Assembly: GCA_021838065.1 (NCBI GenBank)
Contig: JAKCEJ010000021.1
Span: forward strand, 1-17,355
Length of the DNA: 17,355 bases
Direction of reading: 5' to 3'
Source: Pseudomonadota bacterium
GTDB lineage: Bacteria > Pseudomonadota > Gammaproteobacteria > Steroidobacterales > Steroidobacteraceae
Below the pieces are notes generated by a model. That model did no database searches, had not been told where the DNA came from, and worked only from the letters and a program-made list of their open reading frames with translations. Both the position numbers and the translations under genes were made by a program. Position 1 is the stretch's first letter, and each line of letters begins with the position of its first letter. Shown piece after piece: positions 7,726 through 17,328 of the stretch.

Positions 7726-7863
7726 GAGGATTGCGCGGAATAGGGGGGTCTTGATCCGCGTCTTTCAGGATTGTCCCCGCTTTGGGGTCGGGCACAATCC
7801 CTAACCGATGTTGTCATGATAGCGATTCCGTCCCCTGGAATCGATACCTCTTTAGAGGGGTCC
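7726..7863 (-). other. Hairpin-rich 3' untranslated region of groEL
   Basis: This is the 138 bases between the groEL stop and its terminator. It contains several inverted repeats: CGATTCC (7823-7829) with GGAATCG (7837-7843), a perfect 7-bp stem with a 7-nt loop; GGATTGT (7768-7774) with ACAATCC (7794-7800), enclosing CCCC/GGGG at 7775-7787; and CCTC/GAGG at 7847-7858. I see no open frame with a ribosome site and no tRNA. The stretch may stabilise the mRNA or be processed to a small RNA; both ideas are inference. Confidence 0.4.
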
Positions 7864-9498
<1,635 letters not shown>

Positions 9499-9514
9499 TG
9501 TCTGTGCTCCTCGC

Positions 9515-9808
9515 TTACTTGCTCTCGATCACGGCCATGAGGTCTTCTTCCCGCATCACGAGGAGTTCCTCTCCCTCGACCTTCACTTCCGTCCCGCTGT
9601 ACTTGCCGAACAGGACCTTGTCGCCGACCTTCACATCGAGGCCGCGGACTTGGCCGTTTTCAAGAATCTTACCGTTTCCGACCGCGACGACTTTTCCCTG
9701 AATGGGCTTCTCAGCCGCGGTATCGGGAATGACGATGCCGCCCGGGGAGGTACGCTCCTCTTCCAGGCGCTTGACGATGACGCGATCATGAAGAGGACGA
9801 ATCTTCAT
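9515..9808 (-). CDS. groES: Co-chaperonin GroES (Hsp10)
   Basis: GroES is the heptameric lid that closes the GroEL folding chamber. The 97-residue product starts MKIRPLHDRVIVKRLEEE, carries the mobile loop that contacts GroEL (about residues 17-32, with SPGGIVIPDTAAEKP), and ends VMREEDLMAVIESK. The start at 9808 is supported by family length and an AAGGAG ribosome site 8 nt upstream on the minus strand. An in-frame extension to 9832 would add eight residues that bury this ribosome site in coding sequence, so I reject it. It is the first gene of the groES-groEL operon; the 5' leader is about 75 bases from the predicted start of transcription. Confidence 0.98.
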   Translation of the reverse strand: MKIRPLHDRVIVKRLEEERTSPGGIVIPDTAAEKPIQGKVVAVGNGKILENGQVRGLDVKVGDKVLFGKYSGTEVKVEGEELLVMREEDLMAVIESK

Positions 9809-9861
9809 GGTGAACGCTCCTTCAGAATACAATGGGTTAAGTTAAATTCACGGGTGAGCTA

Positions 9862-9888
9862 TTAGCACTCTACTCGCGTGGCTGCTAA
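9862..9888 (-). promoter_or_regulatory. Degenerate CIRCE operator (HrcA site) of groESL
   Basis: The canonical CIRCE is TTAGCACTC, nine bases, GAGTGCTAA. Here one arm is perfect (TTAGCACTC, 9862-9870), the spacer is exactly nine bases (9871-9879), and the other arm reads GGCTGCTAA (9880-9888), matching 7 of 9. It lies at the predicted transcription start, where the HrcA repressor normally binds. This indicates negative heat-shock control by HrcA; hrcA is not in this window. Confidence 0.75.
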
Positions 9889-9890
9889 TG

Positions 9891-9916
9891 ATTAGGTAGC
9901 CGACGCAGATTTTCAA
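9891..9916 (-). promoter_or_regulatory. Candidate sigma-32-like heat-shock promoter of groESL
   Basis: On the minus strand TTGAAA (complement of 9911-9916), preceded by GG, is followed after 14 bases by CCTAAT (complement of 9891-9896). The sigma-32 consensus is CTTGAAA and CCCCATNT, so the -35 is near perfect and the -10 matches 4 of 6. The predicted start, about 9884, falls in the CIRCE. An A8 tract on the same strand (complement of 9930-9937) lies near -46 to -53, where UP elements sit. Confidence 0.5.
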
Positions 9917-10000
9917 CCCTGGAGCCGTATTTTTTTTGCCCCACTGCGGAGCGGGCCCGCGCTGCGGACAACCCGGAGTCCGCGGGCGGGCTGCCCGCAT

Positions 10001-10006
10001 TAGAAT
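10001..10006 (+). promoter_or_regulatory. Possible -10 box for cutA-dsbD-tlpA
   Basis: TAGAAT matches the TATAAT consensus at 5 of 6 positions and lies 14 bases before the first cutA ATG. The hexamer 17 bases upstream is not a recognisable -35. If active it gives a very short leader, about 8 nt to the ATG at 10021 or about 20 nt to the ATG at 10033. Confidence 0.3.
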
Positions 10007-10020
10007 GAGTTTTTGGTGCG

Positions 10021-10350
10021 ATGCGCGAAACCATGAGTGAATACATCGTGGTCCTGACCACCTGTCCGGACGAGGCGAGCGCCGCGCGCATCGCCGGCGA
10101 GCTGCTGGAGTCGCGGCTCGCCGCCTGTGTGAGCCGCCAGCCGGTGCGCTCCACCTATCGCTGGCAGGGCCGCATCGAGGATGAACCCGAGGTGCTGCTC
10201 GTCATCAAAACCCTGGGCAGCCGCTTCGCGGATCTCGAAATGCGCCTCAAATCGCTGCATCCTTACGACGTGCCAGAAATCATCGCCCTGCCCGTCGCGG
10301 CCGGATCGGCCGCGTACCTGTCCTGGCTGAGCGCCGAGGCAGCGCCGTGA
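10021..10350 (+). CDS. cutA: CutA divalent-cation tolerance protein
   Basis: CutA is a small, very stable trimeric protein with a ferredoxin-like (PII-like) fold, linked genetically to copper and divalent metal tolerance in E. coli; its exact biochemical role is unsettled. The product (109 residues, or 105 from the second ATG at 10033) shows the family marks YIVVLTTCPDEASA, LESRLAACVSRQPV, STYRWQGRIEDEPEVLLVIKT, HPYDVPEIIALPV and a terminal YLSWLSAEA. Neither start has a good ribosome site; MSEYIVVLTT from 10033 looks more like typical family N-termini. The stop overlaps the GTG of dsbD by 4 nt (GTGA), so the two are coupled. cutA also neighbours dsbD in E. coli, in the same region as groESL. 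Confidence 0.95.
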   Translation: MRETMSEYIVVLTTCPDEASAARIAGELLESRLAACVSRQPVRSTYRWQGRIEDEPEVLLVIKTLGSRFADLEMRLKSLHPYDVPEIIALPVAAGSAAYLSWLSAEAAP

Positions 10351-12230
10351 CTGCACTGTCAAGATTAAGCTCAAGCGCGTTCCGGGGGCGCGCGGCGCTG
10401 GCCGCACTGGTGCTGCTGCCATGCCTCGCCGCGGTGGCGCGGGCGGCGCAGACGGCTCCCCCGACGATCTCGCCCGCCGTCCTCGCCGCCCTCGGCGCCG
10501 AGCAGATCGGCGGCAGCAAGTTCCCCCCGCCGGACGAGGTGTTTCATTTCAAGGCCGAGCCCGGCGCGCACCGCATCCGGCTCTCCTGGACCATCCGTCC
10601 CGGCTTCTATCTCTACCGCAGCCGAATCCACGTCAAGGCGCTCTCCGGCACGGCGATCGGGGCGCTCACGTTGCCAGCCGGAATCGTCAAAGTCGATCCC
10701 TACTTCGGGCGCGAACAGATTTACCGCAATGCCGTCACGGGTGAACTCGCGGTCCTGCGCGGCACCGCCGGGGCGCCGCGTGATGCGTCGCTCGCGGTCA
10801 CCTACCAGGGCTGCGCCGATGCGGGCCTGTGCTATCCGCCCATCACCAAGACGGTCACTGTCGGGCTGCCGCCGGGCGCGGGAACTGCCGCCGCCGCTCC
10901 GGCGCTGCATGCCGCCGCACCGGCGGCCCGTGACGCTGCGGTGCCGAGTCAGACCCGTTTCGCCGGGCTGGTGCGCTCGGGGAATCTCCTCGTGATGCTC
11001 GGCGCGTTCTATCTGGCGGGCCTCGCGCTCGCCTTCACGCCGTGCTGCCTGCCGATGGTTCCCATTCTCTCGGCCCTCATCGCCGGCGGCCGCACCCGGA
11101 GCACCGGCCGTTCGCTGCGGCTCGCCGGCGCATACGTCCTCGGGATGGCATTCACCTACACGCTCGCGGGGATCGCCGCCGCCGCCGCCGGCGGTGAGAT
11201 CCAGGCCGCGTTCCAGCAGCCGTGGATCCTCGGCGCCTTCGCGGCGCTGCTCGCGGTGATGGGGCTGGCGATGCTGGGGCTGTTCGCGCTGCAGATACCG
11301 GCGGCCCTGCAGACGCGGCTCGCCGAGATCAGCAGCCGGCGCGCGGCCGGAACCCTCGGCGGTGTGGCCGCCATGGGCGCGCTCTCGGCCCTGATCATCA
11401 CGACCTGCGTCGCGCCGGCTCTGGTCGGTGCCCTGGCCGTCATCGGCCAGTCGGGCCAGATGGCCCGCGGCGGCGCCGCGCTGTTCGCGCTGAGCATCGG
11501 CATGGGCACCCCGCTGCTGGCCGTCGGGGCATCCGCCGGCCGGCTGCTGCCCAAGGCCGGCCCGTGGATGGATCTGGTCAAAAAGCTCTTCGGCGCGATG
11601 ATGCTGGCGGTTGCCGTGTGGATGCTGGCGCGGCTCGCCTCCGGGCGAGTGACGCTCGCGCTGTGGGCGCTGCCGGTGCTCGCGGCCGCGTGGGCCCTGG
11701 CATCGGAGGCGCACCGCCTGCGCCACGGCCGCTGGCCGACGCGGGCGGCGGGCGCCCTGGCCGTGGCGTACGCACTGGTGCTGGTCACCGGCGCCGCGCT
11801 CGGCGGGACGAACCCGTTCGCGCCGCTGCAATTGACGGGCGGCGCACCGACGCTGCAGTTCACGGCGCTGCACTCGGTCGCAGGCCTGCAGCGTGACGTG
11901 CGCCGTGCTGCCGCGCGGCATGAGACCGTAATGGTCGATTTCTATGCGGATTGGTGCACTTCGTGCAAGGAGATGGAGGCGACGACGTTCACCGATCCGG
12001 CCGTGCGCCGGGCGCTCGCGCATACGGTGCTGCTGCGTGCCGATGTCACGTCCAACGACGCAGCCGACCAGGCTCTGTTGAAATACTTCGGCATCTACGG
12101 CCCGCCGACCATCGCGTTCTACGATCACCACGGCCGTGAACAGCGCCGCCAACGCGTCGTGGGCTACCTGGATACGGCGGCATTCCTGCGCCGTCTGCGG
12201 GCCGCCTTCGCCGCGCGACCGTCCGCATGA
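10347..12230 (+). CDS. dsbD: Thiol:disulfide interchange protein DsbD
   Basis: DsbD carries electrons from cytoplasmic thioredoxin across the inner membrane to periplasmic thiol proteins (DsbC, CcmG/TlpA types). The 627-residue product has all three modules. A signal peptide ends near residue 34 (AVARA/A). The periplasmic alpha domain has C156 and C162 in YQGCADAGLCYPP. The eight-helix beta domain (about 212-485) has AFTPCCLPMVPI (C233/C234) and IITTCVAPALVG (C354). The C-terminal thioredoxin-like gamma domain has VDFYADWCTSCKEME (C537, C540). The redox cysteines of all three modules are therefore present. The start is GTG at 10347, overlapping the cutA stop, and its stop overlaps the next gene's ATG (ATGA), making a tight cutA-dsbD-tlpA unit. 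Confidence 0.97.
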   Translation: MTALSRLSSSAFRGRAALAALVLLPCLAAVARAAQTAPPTISPAVLAALGAEQIGGSKFPPPDEVFHFKAEPGAHRIRLSWTIRPGFYLYRSRIHVKALSGTAIGALTLPAGIVKVDPYFGREQIYRNAVTGELAVLRGTAGAPRDASLAVTYQGCADAGLCYPPITKTVTVGLPPGAGTAAAAPALHAAAPAARDAAVPSQTRFAGLVRSGNLLVMLGAFYLAGLALAFTPCCLPMVPILSALIAGGRTRSTGRSLRLAGAYVLGMAFTYTLAGIAAAAAGGEIQAAFQQPWILGAFAALLAVMGLAMLGLFALQIPAALQTRLAEISSRRAAGTLGGVAAMGALSALIITTCVAPALVGALAVIGQSGQMARGGAALFALSIGMGTPLLAVGASAGRLLPKAGPWMDLVKKLFGAMMLAVAVWMLARLASGRVTLALWALPVLAAAWALASEAHRLRHGRWPTRAAGALAVAYALVLVTGAALGGTNPFAPLQLTGGAPTLQFTALHSVAGLQRDVRRAAARHETVMVDFYADWCTSCKEMEATTFTDPAVRRALAHTVLLRADVTSNDAADQALLKYFGIYGPPTIAFYDHHGREQRRQRVVGYLDTAAFLRRLRAAFAARPSA

Positions 12231-12913
12231 GACCGGCCCGCAAGCTCGCCCGCGGCGTGCTCGCCACGGCGCTGATCCTCGCCGCTGCGGTCCTCGGGTT
12301 CACGCTGGGCAGCGCGCGGCAGCGGCCCCCGGCAAACCTGGTAGCCGCGGCGGCCCGCACTGCGCCCGCCGCACCCGGGCCGTCCGCAGCCCGGCGCCCC
12401 ATTCCCGACACCCTGCCCAGCATTGCCTTCCGGGGCCGCCGCGGCACGCTGCGCCGCCTCTCCGACTGGCGGGGCCACCCGCTGCTGGTGAATTTCTGGG
12501 CACCGTGGTGCTCGCCCTGCCGCGCGGAAATCCCGCTGCTCAAGCGGCTGAGCCGCTCGAGACCGCAGGGCGTCGAGGTCATCGGCGTGGCGGTCAACAC
12601 GCGGCCCGCCGTGCTGCGCTACGCGCAGCGCGCCGGAATCCGCTATCCTTTGCTGATCGGGCTCCGCCCGGGAATGCGGGCCATCCGGGCGCTGGGGATG
12701 GTGGCGGTCTTTCCGTTCTCGGTGTTCGTCGATGCGCACGGACGGATCGTCACTTTCAAGATCGGCCGCCTGCGCGCCGCCCAGGCGCGGCTGATCCTGG
12801 ATCGGATCGGCGCTCTGGATCGGGGGCAGATCGACCTCGCCACCGCGCGCCGCCAGATCACTGCCGGCATTCGCCGGCTCGCGCTGCACCGGGCCCAAAC
12901 CACCGCCGGTTGA
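12227..12913 (+). CDS. TlpA-like periplasmic thioredoxin-fold protein
   Basis: A 228-residue membrane-anchored thioredoxin-like protein. An N-terminal hydrophobic segment (about residues 11-29) with basic residues before it should tether it with the domain in the periplasm. An Ala/Pro-rich linker (about 35-60) leads to the redox domain with LLVNFWAPWCSPCRAEIP (C95, C98) and the cis-proline region VAVFPFSVFVDAHGRI (P163). The motif places it in the TlpA/ResA/CcmG branch of disulfide reductases. The ATG overlaps the dsbD stop by 4 nt, so DsbD is the likely electron donor. The final substrate (cytochrome c haem-site thiols, a copper-site assembly factor or other) cannot be told; no ccm or cox genes are nearby. 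The basic helical C-terminal tail (about 177-228) is somewhat long. Confidence 0.9.
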   Translation: MRPARKLARGVLATALILAAAVLGFTLGSARQRPPANLVAAAARTAPAAPGPSAARRPIPDTLPSIAFRGRRGTLRRLSDWRGHPLLVNFWAPWCSPCRAEIPLLKRLSRSRPQGVEVIGVAVNTRPAVLRYAQRAGIRYPLLIGLRPGMRAIRALGMVAVFPFSVFVDAHGRIVTFKIGRLRAAQARLILDRIGALDRGQIDLATARRQITAGIRRLALHRAQTTAG

Positions 12914-12946
12914 CCGGTTCCGACCGGATCACTGCAGTTCGCGACA

Positions 12947-12970
12947 AATTCCACCCGCTTTGGTGGAATT
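12947..12970. repeat. Perfect 9-bp inverted repeat upstream of aroQ
   Basis: AATTCCACC (12947-12955) and GGTGGAATT (12962-12970) are perfect inverted copies with a 6-nt spacer (CGCTTT). The repeat lies 33 bases after the tlpA-like stop and 52 bases before the aroQ start. No T-tract follows on either strand, so a simple Rho-independent terminator is unlikely; an operator or an mRNA 5' hairpin fits better. An AT-rich hexamer TAAATT at 12975-12980 follows and could be a weak -10. Function is unproven. Confidence 0.5.
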
Positions 12971-13022
12971 AGGGTAAATTGCCCGCCCGTACCCTGCGCA
13001 GACGCCCCCCGCCGCATCCCGT

Positions 13023-13478
13023 ATGACACGCCTGTTGCTGCTCAACGGCCCGAACCTGAACCTGCTCGGCACGCGCGAGCCGGACCTCTACGGGACAGAC
13101 ACGCTGGAAGCGATCGAGCAGCGCGCCGCCGCCTGCGCGCGCGAGACGGGCTGCGAGCTCGTGTGTTTCCAGAGCAACGCCGAGCACGAGCTGATCGAGC
13201 GCATCCACCAGGCACCCGCCGAGGGCATCCAGTGCCTCCTGTTCAACCCGGGAGCCTTCACTCACACCAGCGTGGCGCTGCGCGATGCGGTGCTGGCGGT
13301 CCGGCTGCCGCTGATCGAGATCCACCTGTCCAACCCGCATGCGCGCGAGCCGTTCCGTCAGCGGTCCTATTTCTCCGACATCGCCCTCGGGGTGATCGCA
13401 GGCTTCGGCGCCCTGGGATATGAGATGGGCGTGCGCGCCGCCGCGCAGCATCTCGCCCGCACGCCGCGCGCCGGGTGA
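13023..13478 (+). CDS. aroQ: Type II 3-dehydroquinate dehydratase
   Basis: AroQ removes water from 3-dehydroquinate to give 3-dehydroshikimate, step three of the shikimate pathway; the type II enzyme is a cytoplasmic dodecamer. The 151-residue product has the full signature: LLLLNGPNLNLLGTREP with the catalytic lid tyrosine Y23, CFQSNAEHELIERIHQA, LLFNPGAFTHTSVALRDA (N75, H81), and IEIHLSNPHAREPFRQRS with the catalytic base H101. Length is normal for the family. The ATG at 13023 directly precedes the conserved first strand; no strong ribosome site is seen. It heads the block aroQ-accB-accC, an order found in many gammaproteobacteria, with 53 bases to accB. Confidence 0.98.
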   Translation: MTRLLLLNGPNLNLLGTREPDLYGTDTLEAIEQRAAACARETGCELVCFQSNAEHELIERIHQAPAEGIQCLLFNPGAFTHTSVALRDAVLAVRLPLIEIHLSNPHAREPFRQRSYFSDIALGVIAGFGALGYEMGVRAAAQHLARTPRAG

Positions 13479-13531
13479 TCCCCGAGGCAATCCGTTGCAC
13501 ACCGTCCGATGACCCAAGGGGGCTTTCCCAC

Positions 13532-13984
13532 ATGGACATTCGTAAAATCAAGAAATTGATCGAGTTGCTGGAGGAGTCCGGCATCGCTGAAATCGAGATC
13601 AAGGAAGGCGAGGAAGCGGTGCGCATCAGCCGCATGCCGACCGGCAACGCGATGATGGTCCATGCCCTGCCGCAGATGGCCCCCGCGGTGGTGCCCGCCG
13701 AAGTGCCCGCCGCGCCGGCCGCCGAGAGCGTCGCCAAGCCGCGGCCCAACGAGCACGTGATCACCGCGCCGATGGTCGGGACCTTCTACGCCGGACCGAC
13801 CCCGGGGGCGAAGTCGTTCGTGGAGATCGGCGATGAGATCAAAGTCGGGCAGGTGCTGTGCATCATTGAGGCGATGAAGATGATGAATCAGATCGAAGCG
13901 GACCGCTCGGGCCGCATCACCTCGATCATGGCGCGCAACGGGGACCCGGTCGAGTACGGCCAACCGCTGTTCGTGATCGAATAG
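13532..13984 (+). CDS. accB: Biotin carboxyl carrier protein of acetyl-CoA carboxylase
   Basis: AccB carries the biotin that shuttles carboxyl groups between AccC and AccAD to make malonyl-CoA for fatty-acid synthesis. The 150-residue product begins MDIRKIKKLIELLEESGIAE, has an Ala/Pro/Val-rich flexible linker (about 50-75), the thumb loop APMVGTFYAGPTPGAKSF, and the biotin site EAMKMMNQ with K116. I chose the ATG at 13532 because it fits the family N-terminus and has an AAGGGGG ribosome site (13516-13522) with 9-nt spacing. A GTG at 13475 is in frame but would overlap aroQ and add 19 unrelated residues. accC follows after 12 bases. Confidence 0.98.
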   Translation: MDIRKIKKLIELLEESGIAEIEIKEGEEAVRISRMPTGNAMMVHALPQMAPAVVPAEVPAAPAAESVAKPRPNEHVITAPMVGTFYAGPTPGAKSFVEIGDEIKVGQVLCIIEAMKMMNQIEADRSGRITSIMARNGDPVEYGQPLFVIE

Positions 13985-13996
13985 GCGGGCCTCGCC

Positions 13997-15340
<1,344 letters not shown>

Positions 15341-15399
15341 GCGCCCCGCCGCGAGCGAGCGACCGGGGGGCGTGAGGCCAGCCCGCTCGCGCATCGGAC
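15341..15399 (+). other. accC-prmA spacer with a possible weak hairpin
   Basis: This 59-base gap can form a GC hairpin, GCGCCCC (15341-15347) with GGGGCGT (15367-15373, last pair G-U), with a long loop and no T-tract. It looks more like an attenuating or mRNA-stabilising fold than a terminator. No clear promoter or strong ribosome site for prmA is visible. Confidence 0.2.
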
Positions 15400-16305
15400 A
15401 TGAGCGAGTTCCTGCAAATCAGCTTCGATCTCGGGACCCTGGCGGCCGATAGCGCCGAGCAGGCCTGCCTGGCCTGCGGCGCGAGCGCCATCACGTTCGC
15501 CGACGCGCGCGATGAGCCCGTGCTCGAGCCGGCGCCGGGCGAGTTCCGCCTCTGGAGCTCGACGCGCCTACAGGCGCTGTTCGCGCCCGGCACGCCCCCG
15601 GCCGCCACCGTCCGGGCGCTCAGCGCCGCGCTCGGCGTCGCGCCCGGGCAGCTCGAGGTACACCGCCTGGCCGATCGGGCCTGGGAGCGGGAGTGGCTGC
15701 GCGACTTTCATGCCATGCGCTTCGGCAGGCGCCTGTGGATCTGCCCGCATCACGCGCAGGTCGAGGACCCCGAAGCCGCAGTGGTGCGGCTCGACCCGGG
15801 CCTCGCCTTCGGCACCGGGACCCACCCGACCACCGCGCTGTGCCTCGAATGGCTGGACGCGCACCCGCCGCTCGCAGACGAAGTGATCGACTACGGCTGC
15901 GGCTCGGGCATCCTGGCGCTGGCGGCGGCTCGGCTCGGGGCGCGCCGCGTGCAGTGCTTCGACATCGATCCTCAGGCCCTGCTCGCCACGCGCGACAACG
16001 CCGAGGCGAACGGACTCTCCTCGCGCATCCGGCCGTGCGCCTCGGCCGAAGCGCTGGCCGCTCCCGCAGCGCTGCTGACCGCCAATATTTTGTGCGGACC
16101 GCTCGTGGCGCTCGCGCCGCGCTTCGCGGCGCTGGTCGAGCCGTCCGGCGCGATCCTGCTCTCGGGGCTGCTCGAGGCAGATGCGCCCGAAGTGACCGCA
16201 GCGTACGCGCCATGGTTTGAACTGGGCCCGATCGCATCGCGAGAGGGCTGGATCGCGCTCAGCGGCCGACGCACTGCGGCGCCCGCGCCGGCATCGCCTA
16301 CCTGA
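15400..16305 (+). CDS. prmA: Ribosomal protein L11 methyltransferase
   Basis: PrmA uses S-adenosylmethionine to trimethylate ribosomal protein L11 at several amino groups. The 301-residue product (293 in E. coli) has an N-terminal substrate-recognition domain (MSEFLQISFDLG, WEREWLRDFHAMRFGRRLWI) and a Rossmann methyltransferase domain with DPGLAFGTGTHPTT (about 132-145), the SAM-binding motif DYGCGSGILALAAARLGA (from 164), FDIDPQA, ANILCGPL (the NxxxxPL-like segment) and ILLSGLL. The ATG at 15400 lacks a good ribosome site, but the protein start fits the family. The next gene begins at the base after its stop. The prmA-dusB association is conserved in gammaproteobacteria. Confidence 0.97.
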   Translation: MSEFLQISFDLGTLAADSAEQACLACGASAITFADARDEPVLEPAPGEFRLWSSTRLQALFAPGTPPAATVRALSAALGVAPGQLEVHRLADRAWEREWLRDFHAMRFGRRLWICPHHAQVEDPEAAVVRLDPGLAFGTGTHPTTALCLEWLDAHPPLADEVIDYGCGSGILALAAARLGARRVQCFDIDPQALLATRDNAEANGLSSRIRPCASAEALAAPAALLTANILCGPLVALAPRFAALVEPSGAILLSGLLEADAPEVTAAYAPWFELGPIASREGWIALSGRRTAAPAPASPT

Positions 16306-17328
16306 ATGTACACCGCCTGCCCCAAATGCGGCCTGATGCTGGTCGTGACGACAGCCGACCTGCGCGCCGCGCAGGGACACGTGCGCTGCGGCCGCTGCCG
16401 CAGCGTCTTCAATGCGCTGGAATCGCTGTCCGAGACCGCCCCGCAGGAGACCGCGCCAGCGCCTGTCTCAGCGCCCCCGCCGTCCGCGCCGTCACCTCAG
16501 GTACCGCCACCGCGCGACGCGGCGACCGAACACCAGCCGCTCGCGCGGCACCGTGAGCCGCAGGTCGAGACGCCGGACGAGGACTGGGTGGGGCCGGATG
16601 CGGCGCCCGCGGATCGAGAGCCGGACGTGGATGTGCAAGAGGCGCCGACAGGCCACGCTCCCGCGCCAGCCCCTAAGCCGCTCCCCGAGCCGGGCCTGGA
16701 GGTCCATGCGCACACCGCGCCCGGCCCCTCACTGGAGCCGCGGCTGGGCAGCGAGCCGCAGCCCGCCGACGACTCGTTGACTCCACCGGCGGATTTCGAG
16801 CTCGAGCCGGCACGCGAGCGGCGCTCGCGCGGATGGTTTCTCGGCGCCCTGCTGCTCGTCTTGCTGCTCGCCGGCCAGCTCATCAATCAGTATCGCGGAA
16901 CGCTCGCCACCCTGCCGTCGATCGGGCCCACGGTGCGCACCTTTTATGGCGTGCTCGGCATTCCCGTCGTGCCGCGATGGAACGTGCGCGGGTACGAGGC
17001 GCGCCAGCTCGGGGCCACGGTGAGCGGCAGCACTCCTCGCCGGATCACCGTGCAGGCCAGCATCGCCAATCGCGGGCGCTGGCCGCTGCCTCTGCCGCTG
17101 CTGCGCGTGACGCTGCAGGACCGTTATGGACGGACCATCGCCGCGCGAGACGTGCCGCCTCATGGTTACCTCTCGCCGGCGCCGGTGGCTTCCGCGATGC
17201 TGCCGCCGGGCGGGCGCGTCGATGCGACCGTGACATTCGTCAATCCCGGGCCGCAGGCCATCGGATTCGAGATAGACGCCTGCCTGCGCGAAGGCGCCTC
17301 GGTCGTGTGCGCGCACGGAACGCATTGA
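16306..17328 (+). CDS. Zinc-ribbon DUF3426 single-pass membrane protein
   Basis: A 340-residue protein of the zinc-ribbon/DUF3426 type commonly found between prmA and dusB. The N-terminus is an MJ0042-type zinc ribbon: CPKC (C5, C8) and CGRC (C28, C31). A long low-complexity, Pro/Glu/Ala-rich linker follows (about 43-172). One transmembrane helix (about 177-194, WFLGALLLVLLLAGQLINQY) leads to a C-terminal DUF3426 domain (about 200-335) that looks like a small beta-sandwich with periplasmic location by topology. Its function is not established. ATG at 16306 abuts the prmA stop, and its stop overlaps the dusB ATG by one base, so it is part of the same operon. Confidence 0.9.
   Translation: MYTACPKCGLMLVVTTADLRAAQGHVRCGRCRSVFNALESLSETAPQETAPAPVSAPPPSAPSPQVPPPRDAATEHQPLARHREPQVETPDEDWVGPDAAPADREPDVDVQEAPTGHAPAPAPKPLPEPGLEVHAHTAPGPSLEPRLGSEPQPADDSLTPPADFELEPARERRSRGWFLGALLLVLLLAGQLINQYRGTLATLPSIGPTVRTFYGVLGIPVVPRWNVRGYEARQLGATVSGSTPRRITVQASIANRGRWPLPLPLLRVTLQDRYGRTIAARDVPPHGYLSPAPVASAMLPPGGRVDATVTFVNPGPQAIGFEIDACLREGASVVCAHGTH

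Noticed and set aside
9809..9832. Eight-residue N-terminal extension of groES
   Set aside because: It would place the AAGGAG ribosome site inside coding sequence, and GroES proteins start at MKIRPLHDR.
9885..10154. An 89-codon minus-strand frame across the groES-cutA gap
   Set aside because: It lies mostly antisense to cutA and covers the groESL promoter; no ribosome site or family resemblance.
10371..12152. A 593-codon minus-strand frame opposite dsbD
   Set aside because: Arg/Gly-rich composition typical of an antisense shadow; dsbD on the plus strand has all its motifs.
12947..12970. Intrinsic terminator between the tlpA-like gene and aroQ
   Set aside because: The stem is perfect but there is no T-tract on either strand, so I list it only as an inverted repeat.
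13475..13531. Earlier GTG start of accB
   Set aside because: Overlaps aroQ and adds residues not found in AccB; the ATG at 13532 has a good ribosome site.
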